The notes beneath the pieces are model-generated. The model made no database searches. It was given only the letters and a program-made list of their open reading frames with translations, and was not told where the DNA came from. Shown here piece after piece: positions 56,253 to 64,000 of a stretch of DNA of 64,000 nucleotides. Every line of letters begins with the position of its first letter. Positions within the stretch are counted from its first letter, which is position 1. The position numbers and the translations under genes are program-made. The DNA is from Cercospora beticola (lineage: Eukaryota; Ascomycota; Dothideomycetes; Mycosphaerellales; Mycosphaerellaceae): the NCBI RefSeq assembly GCF_033473495.1, contig NC_088941.1:2790001-2854000 (forward strand). Direction: 5' to 3'.

Positions 56253-57519
56253 TTGGGGTGGGTGGAATGTATGAAGGCGGCACCTGTGGTCAGAATCTAC
56301 TGTGAGGCGTGGAGAAGGTCGTCCTTATGCTGCTGCTACTACCTTCGGACATTCCGGGTATTTTGGTCCGAGTTGTTCGGCTTCGACTGAGAAGTCTCCT
56401 TAGGGGTCATTGCTCCCGAACAGGGTGCGTACCAGGTTCCCTTGGGCTGAGACTAAGCGGTTTGGTTAACGGGAGCACGATGCGGCATTTCGACTATTGC
56501 TGCTGCCGCGCCAGCTAAAGTTCTTCAGCTGGTTCCGGTGTGAGTGGCAGCAGGAACCTGCCTGGCGGATGGTAGAGACATCGTGAGTGAAATCTCGTCG
56601 CGCAGTCTGGCGGACACAACTATGGCAAGGAAAAACGGTCCATGTTCATGTGATACTGTACGATGATCAAAACCAGACTGGACGCGTTGTTTCGCGTTCG
56701 AGGAGTGGAGTGGAATGCAATTGATGCCTGAGGTCAGCTTAGTAAGCCCCCACACGGACGCCATCAAACAAACCTCCAGGCTGTCGGACTTTTGGAGTCT
56801 TCTACTTCACTTCATCTCATTGCGTGCATTTGCAGCTCAAGGCGTCTATTTGAGCAACGAAAACATCTGAACATCGGCAGTAGCTTGTTACCAAGATCTC
56901 GGACATTACAACAAGCGAAGTGGTCATCTACCTCCGGTCAATATGCCAGCCGAAAACCAGGAGTGTTACCAGTGGCAAAAACCTGAGAACGTGACCACAG
57001 TGTATGAGGAGAACACAGAAGCCCAAGGAGGACATGAAAGGATTTACGGATACTGCTAGCCAAGTCTCGGGCTCCTACAATGTCTCTGAGCAACATCGTC
57101 ATTGTGCCGTCTGTCTCTTCCAGAACACCCCAAGCGCCCATGCTCTCACCCGACAGCTATTACGGCATGTCAAGATTGGCTGTGCGCAGGATGAGGAGCA
57201 ACGTGAAGCTTGGAATGCCAGATGTCGACCCAGACATTGAGAACTTGGGCCACTACTAGCCTCCAGAGCACTTTAAGCGCAGCGTAGCTGCATCTCGAAA
57301 CAACTACGCACTGGTTTACCTGAGATGAGAGTTCGCGAGATTCTGTGCGTAGAAGAAATGTCAGGAAGTCAGAATGAACTCACGTGACAGTGGATTACTG
57401 TTCACTCCCGTCGTCTAGCCTGATTCACTTCCCTTACTCAGCCACCTTTGGCTGTCAATTCAATCACCCTCTTCACAACTCAACGCAGAAAAGACTCAAC
57501 AAGGCACGATACAACAGTC
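56253..57519. other. upstream region of the 2EXR gene array
   Basis: About 1.27 kb. Around 56690-56800 it carries the words GATGCCTGAGGTCAGCTTAGTAAGC and CTTCACTTCA, which recur in similar order near 58985-59085 before the second paralogue. This indicates that upstream DNA was duplicated together with the genes. No protein gene is supported. Confidence 0.45.
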
Positions 57520-58497
57520 ATGGCTCAAACACTTCCTGGCGAATCGCCAGAGGACATGATCATCAAAGGCAGCGACAGAGACAGGGGAGACATCTCAGAC
57601 TGCTTCAATGACTACTGGCGCCAGGACACTTATGCTCGAGTCTCCAAGGCTGAGCTAGTCAAGCGACTCGACGCAGTCGGCCACTACATTCCGCGTTCTC
57701 ACAGTTACCAGAGTTCCCTTGCAACGTACCTCCAGCGATCCGATCAAGGCTGTCCATGCTACTTCACCTGCACAACCGATGAGCTCCAGAAATTCGTTAC
57801 CGCTCGAGGTCTCGAGGTCGAGTCATCTCGCAGAGCGCGAGCTACCAAGCTAAGGACGGCTCTTGAACATGCAGATGCGCAGCGTCCATTCCACAAGTTC
57901 ATGGATCTTGCCCCGGAGCTTCGGAACCGCGTATACGCTTTCTACATGTCAGAATTCAACAACAATGTCCTCCTCGCACCTACCCAGCCTCCCCTCACTC
58001 GAGCGTCTTCGCTGGTCCGCCAAGAGGCACTGCCTATGTTCTACAAGACTTGTAAGTTCACGCTCGCACTGAAACACGTCAGCTGTTACGGATTGAAATG
58101 GGACGAGGATTCCGATCGCTTCATCAAAAGCCTGCAGCCCAGCAGCCTGGCCATGGTCCGCAACATCCAGTTCCAGATCTTCGGCCGCGACGCAATCATG
58201 CCCGACGATCTGTACAATGGGATGTACAACTTCGCAATCGACATTCAACTTGGAAACGGCAGAAAACCTTGCACTGTGGACCTACTCGAACTTTTGAAGG
58301 CTGACAAGGAGCGATGGGACGACTACAAAGACTTTGAGAAAGAGGTTGAGGCGCTCGAGAATGATGTCAAAGCTGTATTTGAAGCCGTCAGCCGCCGTGT
58401 CAACAGTCAAACGGGCGAACGGGTCCTCAGCTTGACAATCGAAGACCTTTGGACAGCACGCCGAAAGATGGAGCCAAGCTTCGTCAAGTACGTGTAA
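57520..58497 (+). CDS. SAP-like plus 2EXR/F-box-like protein, paralogue 1
   Basis: One exon, 325 residues, from MAQTLPGESPED. Middle part (about 85-120): ELQKFVTARGLEVESSRRAR followed by KLRTALEHAD, a helix-extended-helix pattern like a SAP module. Core (about 125-190): FMDLAPELRNRVYAFYMSEF, LAPTQPPLTRAS, RQEALPMFYKTCKF. This is the 2EXR/F-box-like signature LPPELRNxIYxxY-QPPLTRVSRQIRxExLPxFY common in Dothideomycetes. A charged C-terminus ends DLWTARRKMEPSF. These proteins are of unknown function; an adaptor role in ubiquitin ligases is only suggested by the F-box-like helix. First of three tandem paralogues on the same strand. An upstream in-frame ATG (57448) is less likely. Confidence 0.78.
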   Translation: MAQTLPGESPEDMIIKGSDRDRGDISDCFNDYWRQDTYARVSKAELVKRLDAVGHYIPRSHSYQSSLATYLQRSDQGCPCYFTCTTDELQKFVTARGLEVESSRRARATKLRTALEHADAQRPFHKFMDLAPELRNRVYAFYMSEFNNNVLLAPTQPPLTRASSLVRQEALPMFYKTCKFTLALKHVSCYGLKWDEDSDRFIKSLQPSSLAMVRNIQFQIFGRDAIMPDDLYNGMYNFAIDIQLGNGRKPCTVDLLELLKADKERWDDYKDFEKEVEALENDVKAVFEAVSRRVNSQTGERVLSLTIEDLWTARRKMEPSFVKYV

Positions 58498-59871
58498 GCG
58501 CAAGCGCGAGCCAGGCGTCGGAGTTCATCGCAACTTGCATCACCAATTCGCATGAGCTGCGTGACGCACGGAAGCCCAATGACAGCTTTGGTGCTTTCCC
58601 AACTGCAAGCATGAGCACAGCGCGAGACTGCGGAGGATGCTGATACACGCATGGCATTGTTGGCGCCTTATAGCATATTTTAGTCGCTGCGCAGGCTTAT
58701 GTCGTAGACATGAATCTTCTGTTTGGTTCAAATCATCACGAATCGACACCTCGAGGCTTCGCGGCAGAGCTGTATTCTACAAATGGAGTTGTTTCATCCT
58801 GTTTCCTGAGAGCTTTAGATAGACGGGCTCAAATTCATTCTCTTCTCACTTCGAGGCGCCAAAGTACAACGCGAACCTTACACCGCGTTTACACGCAGAA
58901 GCGCTATAATCATGTGCGGAAGAATATCCTGTGTCCATGTAGGAACAGATTCGAGAGCAGACGCATCGGTTCGCGTTATGAAATGTGATGCCTGAGGTTA
59001 TCTTAGTCAGCTTCTACCCGCACCGCCCGCACGGGACGGGATTAAGCAACGTCTGACCGATGCACTTCACTTCACACAGATCTACTTGACCTCGACCTGG
59101 TCGCTCGGCAAATCAGTGTGAAGCATCGCGAGATATGACAACCGTTCCGTCGTTGGATGCCGGTACACTTCGATGACTCGAGCCCTCCCCCCATTTCCGG
59201 CCAATGCTGGGCCAAGTCATGCTAGTCAAGAAGGAGCATATCCAAGAAAACCATAGATCGATGGAGTGGCCGCAATACTGGGCCTGGCAGTTCACTCATT
59301 TAGAGGGCTCACAAGCATGATGAAAACCTTTCCAAGATGCCACGCCTCGATGACCAGGACAAAAGACTTGTTTATCCCAAAATCCCTCCTGCACTGAGAG
59401 AATTTGGAGCAACTGATTATCCCTTGTCGATACCACGGTCTTCAGGACGAGAGACAGCTTGCAATTTGTATGAACTGGATGAACGAGATCGAAACAGAGC
59501 TGCTAAGCAATCCACGATTGTTTCCGAATGGGATCCATCGCCGTGGCCTGTATACTGCCGTAGGTTATTACCAAGTCCGATCAGTTTTTACCAGGCCTCA
59601 AGGCACCGACTGTGTAAGCGGCCCATGGAAGATCTTGTCGGCATTGAACCTGAGCGCAGGGTGCTCCACCAGCTCGGTTAACCTTACCTAATATTGAACG
59701 TCCTTGCACTACCCTTTGTGCTTCGCACAGCTTTTCTGCGCACAGCTTTTCTGCGCACATCGCAAACACCTTCCGCTGGAAACCTCGAGAACTGTCCACA
59801 GGCAGTTCTCATACACCAAACACTTCGACTACCAGTTCAGCAGCGCAACGCAGAGAGCTAGCAGGCTGACT
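58498..59871. other. spacer between paralogues 1 and 2
   Basis: About 1.37 kb. It contains the duplicated upstream block (about 58985-59085) and an open segment at 59337-59691 where two frames are both open. A nearly perfect 15-bp tandem duplication (CACAGCTTTTCTGCG) occurs at about 59727-59756, just before the second paralogue. Confidence 0.45.
59337..59681 (+). CDS. possible small hypothetical protein (114 codons)
   Basis: An ATG-initiated frame beginning MPRLDDQDKRLVYPKIPPAL, with Pro-rich and charged segments (LYELDERDRNRAAKQS). The +1 shifted frame (59404-59691) is also open and reads MNWMNEIETELLSNPRLFPN, then GLYTAVGYYQVRSVFTRPQG, which looks at least as protein-like. One frame may be a frameshifted remnant. 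No family recognised in either. Confidence 0.28.
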   Translation: MPRLDDQDKRLVYPKIPPALREFGATDYPLSIPRSSGRETACNLYELDERDRNRAAKQSTIVSEWDPSPWPVYCRRLLPSPISFYQASRHRLCKRPMEDLVGIEPERRVLHQLG

Positions 59872-60864
59872 ATGCCTCGTCAGATTGACAGAACGGAGGA
59901 GGACATCCCGAATCCTTACAGCAGCGGTCTGATGGACGGAGGGGTGGCATATCGACACGACAAGTACTGGCGCCTTGCCGACTACATCGGTCCCTCCAAC
60001 GCCGCACTCACTCAGCAACTTGAGGCGTCTAACCACCACATCCCAATCTATCGCCCCGACCGTCGTACACTCGCGCACTACCTCCAGCGGCGCGACAGAC
60101 AGCTTCCCTGCTACTTCGGCTGTTCTGTGGCTGAGCTTCAACAGTACGTAAAAGCACGTGGTCTAGAGCTCGAACAATCTCGCAGGTCCTTGACCAACAA
60201 GCTCCTTACAGCACTCGAGACCGCGGATGCAAACCCCTCGTTCGAACACCTGCTCGACCTTCCACCCGAGCTTCGCAACCGAATCTACGAGTGCTACATG
60301 TCAAGCTTTGGCAGTGTCCTCCAGTCGCCCACACAGCCTCCCCTGACCAAAGTGTCCCGGCAAATTCGTGAGGAAACTCTGCCAATCTTCTACAACACAT
60401 GCACTTTCGGACTTGCGCTAGTCGTCCACCATAAGCAACCGCAACAAGGAGTCGCCGGTCGTGGGTGGCACTTGAAGTGGCATGAGGACACCGACTTTTA
60501 CCTCAAAAGCCTGCTGCCGGAAAATCTCGCTTTGATGCGCAGCTTCCATATCCAAGTCGTAACCCATATTGGCCTCGCACTTGTGAGAGACGAGGCTGCT
60601 CCATTCGTGTTCGAAGTTCGACTTGGAAACAACAGAAGCCCGTACGCAGTAGAGCTCGTCGGACGCCCACACATTCCGACCTATGTACACTCGGTGGTCT
60701 TCAGTCGCTGGAACGACAACCTGGAAGCGCTGGAGGAAGAGATCAAAGCTGTATTCGAGGTCGCTGGTCATCGCGTAGACGACCAATCTGGCGAACAGAC
60801 TTCGAAGCTGATGATCAAAGATCTCTGGGCTGCTCGCAGAACGATGGAAGCAAGAATTGGATGA
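59872..60864 (+). CDS. SAP-like plus 2EXR/F-box-like protein, paralogue 2
   Basis: One exon, 330 residues, from MPRQIDRTEEDIPNPYSSGL. Same layout as its neighbours: DKYWRLADYIGPSNAALTQQ; SAP-like ELQQYVKARGLELEQSRRS with LLTALETAD (about 85-122); core HLLDLPPELRNRIYECYMSS, SPTQPPLTKVSRQIREETLP and IFYNTCTFGLAL (about 125-185). It ends KLMIKDLWAARRTMEARIG. It is the closest of the three to the canonical 2EXR pattern. The upstream in-frame extension to 59704 covers promoter-like repeats and is rejected. Function unknown. Located about 1.4 kb after paralogue 1 and 0.6 kb before paralogue 3. Confidence 0.8.
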   Translation: MPRQIDRTEEDIPNPYSSGLMDGGVAYRHDKYWRLADYIGPSNAALTQQLEASNHHIPIYRPDRRTLAHYLQRRDRQLPCYFGCSVAELQQYVKARGLELEQSRRSLTNKLLTALETADANPSFEHLLDLPPELRNRIYECYMSSFGSVLQSPTQPPLTKVSRQIREETLPIFYNTCTFGLALVVHHKQPQQGVAGRGWHLKWHEDTDFYLKSLLPENLALMRSFHIQVVTHIGLALVRDEAAPFVFEVRLGNNRSPYAVELVGRPHIPTYVHSVVFSRWNDNLEALEEEIKAVFEVAGHRVDDQSGEQTSKLMIKDLWAARRTMEARIG

Positions 60865-61500
60865 AATTGAGGCCCAGATTGAGTCATGGCGAGATTCGGA
60901 CATCGAAGCCGCCGAACATTCTATCGCCTCAACCTCCACGATAGGCGCGAGACTCTGGAATCTGAAAGTTCTACCACAGGTCTCGAGGACCACGAGCTTA
61001 CAAACTGCTTTTACTGTTTTCTGATTGTAAGTACGAGCACACTCTTTTCACGCATGGTGCACTGACAATTGCACAGTTTCTCACTCCTTCGATGCGTGCT
61101 GCTGTCTTCATTGAGTCCAGCGCCTCGCCAATTCATCACGTTATCACACGTTGTTGGCTTCTCAGCCAGCTCACTACGAGTTGGCACTTTGAAGCTGCCT
61201 AGTAAAGCTAGGTCCCAAAAGTTTTGTTGCTTCTCACGTGTTCTTTTCAAAGCCGTCACCTCTCACCTCCAAGCGTCAAGTTACAAAGTGAAGCCACACA
61301 TGACACATGCTGATGCATGTGAGCTGGAATGTCAGCATGTGACACTGTGTTGTGAAATGACACGTTGATCCGCATTGTTCAGTTGCCGCGTCATAGTCAC
61401 CCCCACCCAGACAACAGGAAAGCTGGTCCTCGCAAGGTTTTCATACCAGTCACAACAATTACCCAACCTGGACTTCGATCAGACGAACAGCATAGACAGT
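60865..61500. other. spacer between paralogues 2 and 3
   Basis: About 640 bp with no gene seen. It holds the 3' flank of paralogue 2 and the upstream region of paralogue 3. TGACACATG/ATGTGACAC-like inverted words occur near 61301-61345. Confidence 0.45.
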
Positions 61501-62397
61501 ATGCCTTCCCACTCCCTGTGGCGAGAAGACATGATTGAGGGCAGTGACAGAGAAGAAGGCCGCCTTCCAGATGGCTTGGACTCGTATTGGCGGCTCGACA
61601 GCTACAAGAATGTGTCGAGCGGGACACTCGTTAACGCACTCCGTGATGCTGGCGACTCCAACCATCCGCTCCATTGGCTGTCCAAAGTATCTTTGCGAGC
61701 GCGGTACCAGCGAGTCATCAGGCGACTTCTTTGCTACGACGCATGCTCAATCGGAGAGCTGCGAATCTTTGTTCAGGCTCGCGGCCTGGAAGTCGAGACC
61801 CATCGGGAGAAGGAGCGGACCAGTCTCGAACGCGCCCTCGAGAAAGGAGACACTGAACTTTCGTTCCATAGGATTATGGATCTTCCAGCTGAACTCCGCC
61901 TCAACATCTACGAGTTCTATATCTGTGACTTCTCCGAAGAGCTTCACGAGCCGACTCAGCCACCGCTTGCCAGGACCAACCAGCAGATTCGAAAGGAATT
62001 TCTTCCAGTGTTCTACACCAATCACGAAATCCTCCTCAAGATGACTTTCGACGCCGAGAAAGACTACGACTTGCGATGGGACAAAGGAACCGATTACTTC
62101 GTCAAGAGTTTGGAACCGAGCAGTCTCGCCATGTTGCGCAAGATCAACATCACTGTCAGAGAAGACTTTCGTGGCCGCGGCTCCCGTATCGACACAGACT
62201 TGTTCCACTTCCGCATTGAGCTCGGCGGCCCTAACCGTGACTGCTCGGTCAAGTTGACGCAATCAATTGACGACGAAATTGAGTACCCGGATTTCTCTGA
62301 CAGCTATGAGTTCGAGGATGATCCGAAAACGCTTGAAGAAGAAATCCAGGCCACTTTCGAAGTAGCCCGCAGTCGCACCCAGGACAAGACTCCGTAG
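61501..62397 (+). CDS. SAP-like plus 2EXR/F-box-like protein, paralogue 3, truncated
   Basis: One exon from MPSHSLWREDMIEGSDREEG, 298 residues to a TAG at 62395. SAP-like ELRIFVQARGLEVETHREKE with LERALEKGD; core IMDLPAELRLNIYEFYICDF, EPTQPPLARTNQQIRKEFLP and VFYTNHEILL. It ends RSRTQDKTP. Beyond the TAG the same frame stays open for 36 codons (LKLADLGVARRRMETWF...) to a TAA at 62506. That stretch matches the conserved ends of paralogues 1 (LTIEDLWTARRKMEPSF) and 2 (LMIKDLWAARRTMEARI). The stop is therefore a nonsense change that removes the last conserved helix, or it is read through. Function unknown. Confidence 0.75.
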   Translation: MPSHSLWREDMIEGSDREEGRLPDGLDSYWRLDSYKNVSSGTLVNALRDAGDSNHPLHWLSKVSLRARYQRVIRRLLCYDACSIGELRIFVQARGLEVETHREKERTSLERALEKGDTELSFHRIMDLPAELRLNIYEFYICDFSEELHEPTQPPLARTNQQIRKEFLPVFYTNHEILLKMTFDAEKDYDLRWDKGTDYFVKSLEPSSLAMLRKINITVREDFRGRGSRIDTDLFHFRIELGGPNRDCSVKLTQSIDDEIEYPDFSDSYEFEDDPKTLEEEIQATFEVARSRTQDKTP

Positions 62398-62508
62398 CTC
62401 AAGCTGGCAGACCTGGGAGTGGCGCGGAGGAGGATGGAGACTTGGTTCGAGAAAAACCTCCTCAATCATATGCGAAGCCACATTTCTCAGTCTACGCTCC
62501 ACGCGTAA

Positions 62509-62909
62509 CACAAAGCAAGTTCCTTGGACCGTAAGCTGGATCGAACTTTCTCAGCGACCCGCACTAACTGAGACTTGTAGTCAGATCCGCACTGCATCTT
62601 TTCGACCAGGGTCAGCCCGAAGGCCAGCGAGACTCCCTACATGTACGTGTATCAGCAGAAGCAGGAGTCCGAGGTCAACACCTGAGCCTCGAAGAAAGCG
62701 AATCTTGGAGGAGCAGCGACTGAATGCTTCGCATGAGTTGCGGGTTTCAGCACAACGCCATGCACTCACCACCGAGCACCTGGGCAATTCGAGTAGCTCT
62801 GAAGCTTCTCACCACAAAAGTTCTTGATAGTTCCAAAATCAACATCATAACAACATCATCTCTCATTCCACTATCTTCCTCTCTACCTCTACAAGATCTA
62901 TCCCATCTT
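62509..62909. other. convergent intergenic region
   Basis: About 400 bp between the end of the paralogue-3 frame and the stop of the HDA-subunit gene. No gene seen. Confidence 0.45.
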
Positions 62910-64000
62910 CTAGCCACCCGCACTATTTCTCAAAGGATGCAAATGCGCACCTCTACCCCTCGTATCAGAAGCCGCAGGACTCCCCTGTCGACTCATCCTC
63001 CCCTTCATCGGGCTCCCCATTCTTGGGCTTCTCGGCACAGAACTCTGCCGAGTACCCATTCTCCCCCTCCCCTCCTTCAACTGCGCAATCTGCTCATCCT
63101 TATTCTTCATCCCCGATTTCATGTTGTCTACCATCATGCGGAGTTTCTTGTTCTCCTGCTCAAGAATCTTGTTGTGGCCTTGGGAAGAAGCCTGTCGAGC
63201 ACGGGCTTGTTCGCCTTGTGCGATGACGGTGGCCTCCGCGAGACGGGTTTCCAGTTCGTTGTTGTTCTGTGCTAGCTCGCGGACCCGATTGGAGGCATCT
63301 TGGTACATAGACCTCGTCCATTCGAGATCTTTCTCTGTAGCTGCAGCTCTCTTCACAGCCTTTTCTTCTTCGAGTTTGGACTGTTGAGCTTGCATACGTA
63401 GTTCTTGAAGCTCACGAACCTCAGGTACAGTATGACTGAGAAGCTGTTGCCGAGCTGCCCCGAGTGCCTCTTTCAACTCTGTTCGTTCGGTGCGTAGGGC
63501 AGTGTTGTCTGCCTCAACGCTGGTCATCCGAGCGACGGCCCTTTCTGCAGTTGTGATCGCGCTGTCGCGTTCCTTTTTGACTTCCACCAGCTCCTTGCGT
63601 TGGTCCTCGTGTCTGTATTGCAGTTCGCTAAGGGCTTTGACGTGTTCATCGAGGCGCTCTTGCATGTCTTGCAGAAGCTGACGCAGCTTTTGCTCGGTCG
63701 CAGTCTGACTAGCGAAGTCGGGATCTGCCTGTCCTTGTGTGCCTTTTTCAAGGGAGTCACTGACGTGAGTGATGTCAAGGTCGAAAGGATTGATCGTCCC
63801 TTCCAGTGGTGCAGGAGTCTGACGTTGTTTCTTTGCTGCAGTGTCGTCGTCAACATCCATCTGCTCGAGAGCTCTCTTCACACCATGAGACTCGGGCTGG
63901 ATGTCACTTTCCGTCTGACTCTCCAGTTCCTCGAGTTGACTGAGACCTGCGATCGGCCACTCTGCCGCACCTGTAGTATCCTCCATATACTCAGCGATAG
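62910..64000 (-). CDS. HDA1 histone-deacetylase complex subunit 2/3, C-terminal part
   Basis: The frame is open to the right edge of the window (I-A-E-Y precedes the first Met at 63986), so the gene is partial and its N-terminus lies outside. Visible: EWPIAGLSQLEELESQTESD, a basic nuclear-localisation-like AAKKQRQT, then about 200 residues of coiled coil (EQKLRQLLQDMQERLDEHVK; ELEWTRSMYQDASNRVRELA-type heptads; KKLRMMVDNMKSGMKNKDEQ). A Ser/Arg/Pro tail RSPRMGSPMKGRMSRQGSPA follows. This resembles the C-terminal half of fungal class II HDAC complex subunits (Hda2/Hda3), which hold the Hda1 deacetylase in a chromatin-repressing complex. The N-terminal helicase-like DNA-binding part is expected beyond 64000. 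Confidence 0.72.
   Translation of the reverse strand, partial: IAEYMEDTTGAAEWPIAGLSQLEELESQTESDIQPESHGVKRALEQMDVDDDTAAKKQRQTPAPLEGTINPFDLDITHVSDSLEKGTQGQADPDFASQTATEQKLRQLLQDMQERLDEHVKALSELQYRHEDQRKELVEVKKERDSAITTAERAVARMTSVEADNTALRTERTELKEALGAARQQLLSHTVPEVRELQELRMQAQQSKLEEEKAVKRAAATEKDLEWTRSMYQDASNRVRELAQNNNELETRLAEATVIAQGEQARARQASSQGHNKILEQENKKLRMMVDNMKSGMKNKDEQIAQLKEGRGRMGTRQSSVPRSPRMGSPMKGRMSRQGSPAASDTRGRGAHLHPLRNSAGG

Overview
The window is nuclear DNA of a filamentous ascomycete. Genes are dense and on both strands. Introns are short (about 50-80 bp) with GTRNGT donors, CTAAC/CTGAC-type branch points and CAG acceptors, and most protein families are typically fungal (Smp3, Cfd1, Hda2/3, ABCC exporter, multimodular NRPS, 2EXR proteins). 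A Dothideomycete of the Mycosphaerella/Teratosphaeria type is the most likely source, but that is inference from gene style, not from a marker gene. I found no rRNA, CRISPR array or convincing tRNA.

Left part (1-10.4 kb): housekeeping and hypothetical genes. These are a BAR-domain protein, the SCF subunit Skp1, the GPI-anchor mannosyltransferase Smp3, two small membrane proteins and a membrane-anchored protein kinase.

Central part (11.4-28 kb): a compact secondary-metabolite locus. It holds a large NRPS (two adenylation domains, one epimerase, plus an orphan half condensation domain), a class C beta-lactamase/PBP-fold serine hydrolase, and a full-length ABCC exporter divergent from the hydrolase. 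The NRPS has no release domain, so the hydrolase is a natural candidate for acting in trans. A direct repeat of about 105 bp lies just outside each end of the locus, and a protein-kinase gene lies beyond each repeat.

Right-central part (28-46 kb): two related degenerate-loop kinases, a DxxxD-type (Mn-class) CDF transporter, and a small three-exon gene for a secreted protein with two tandem CC-type cysteine motifs. There is also a small spliced gene of a probably conserved fungal family, a methylenetetrahydrofolate reductase and a PQ-loop vacuolar transporter. Two longer stretches (about 30.1-32.2 and 38.5-41.4 kb) are gene-poor and hold only doubtful or broken coding segments.

Right part (46-64 kb): a large secreted, repeat-rich wall or surface protein ending in repeated DCGLLGLNC motifs, then the Fe-S scaffold Cfd1 and a decayed aldo-keto reductase. 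A FAD monooxygenase and a metallo-beta-lactamase-fold protein follow, convergent with each other. Next come three tandem paralogues with a SAP-like segment and a 2EXR/F-box-like core, the third cut short by a stop codon. The window ends inside a coiled-coil HDA1-complex subunit gene.
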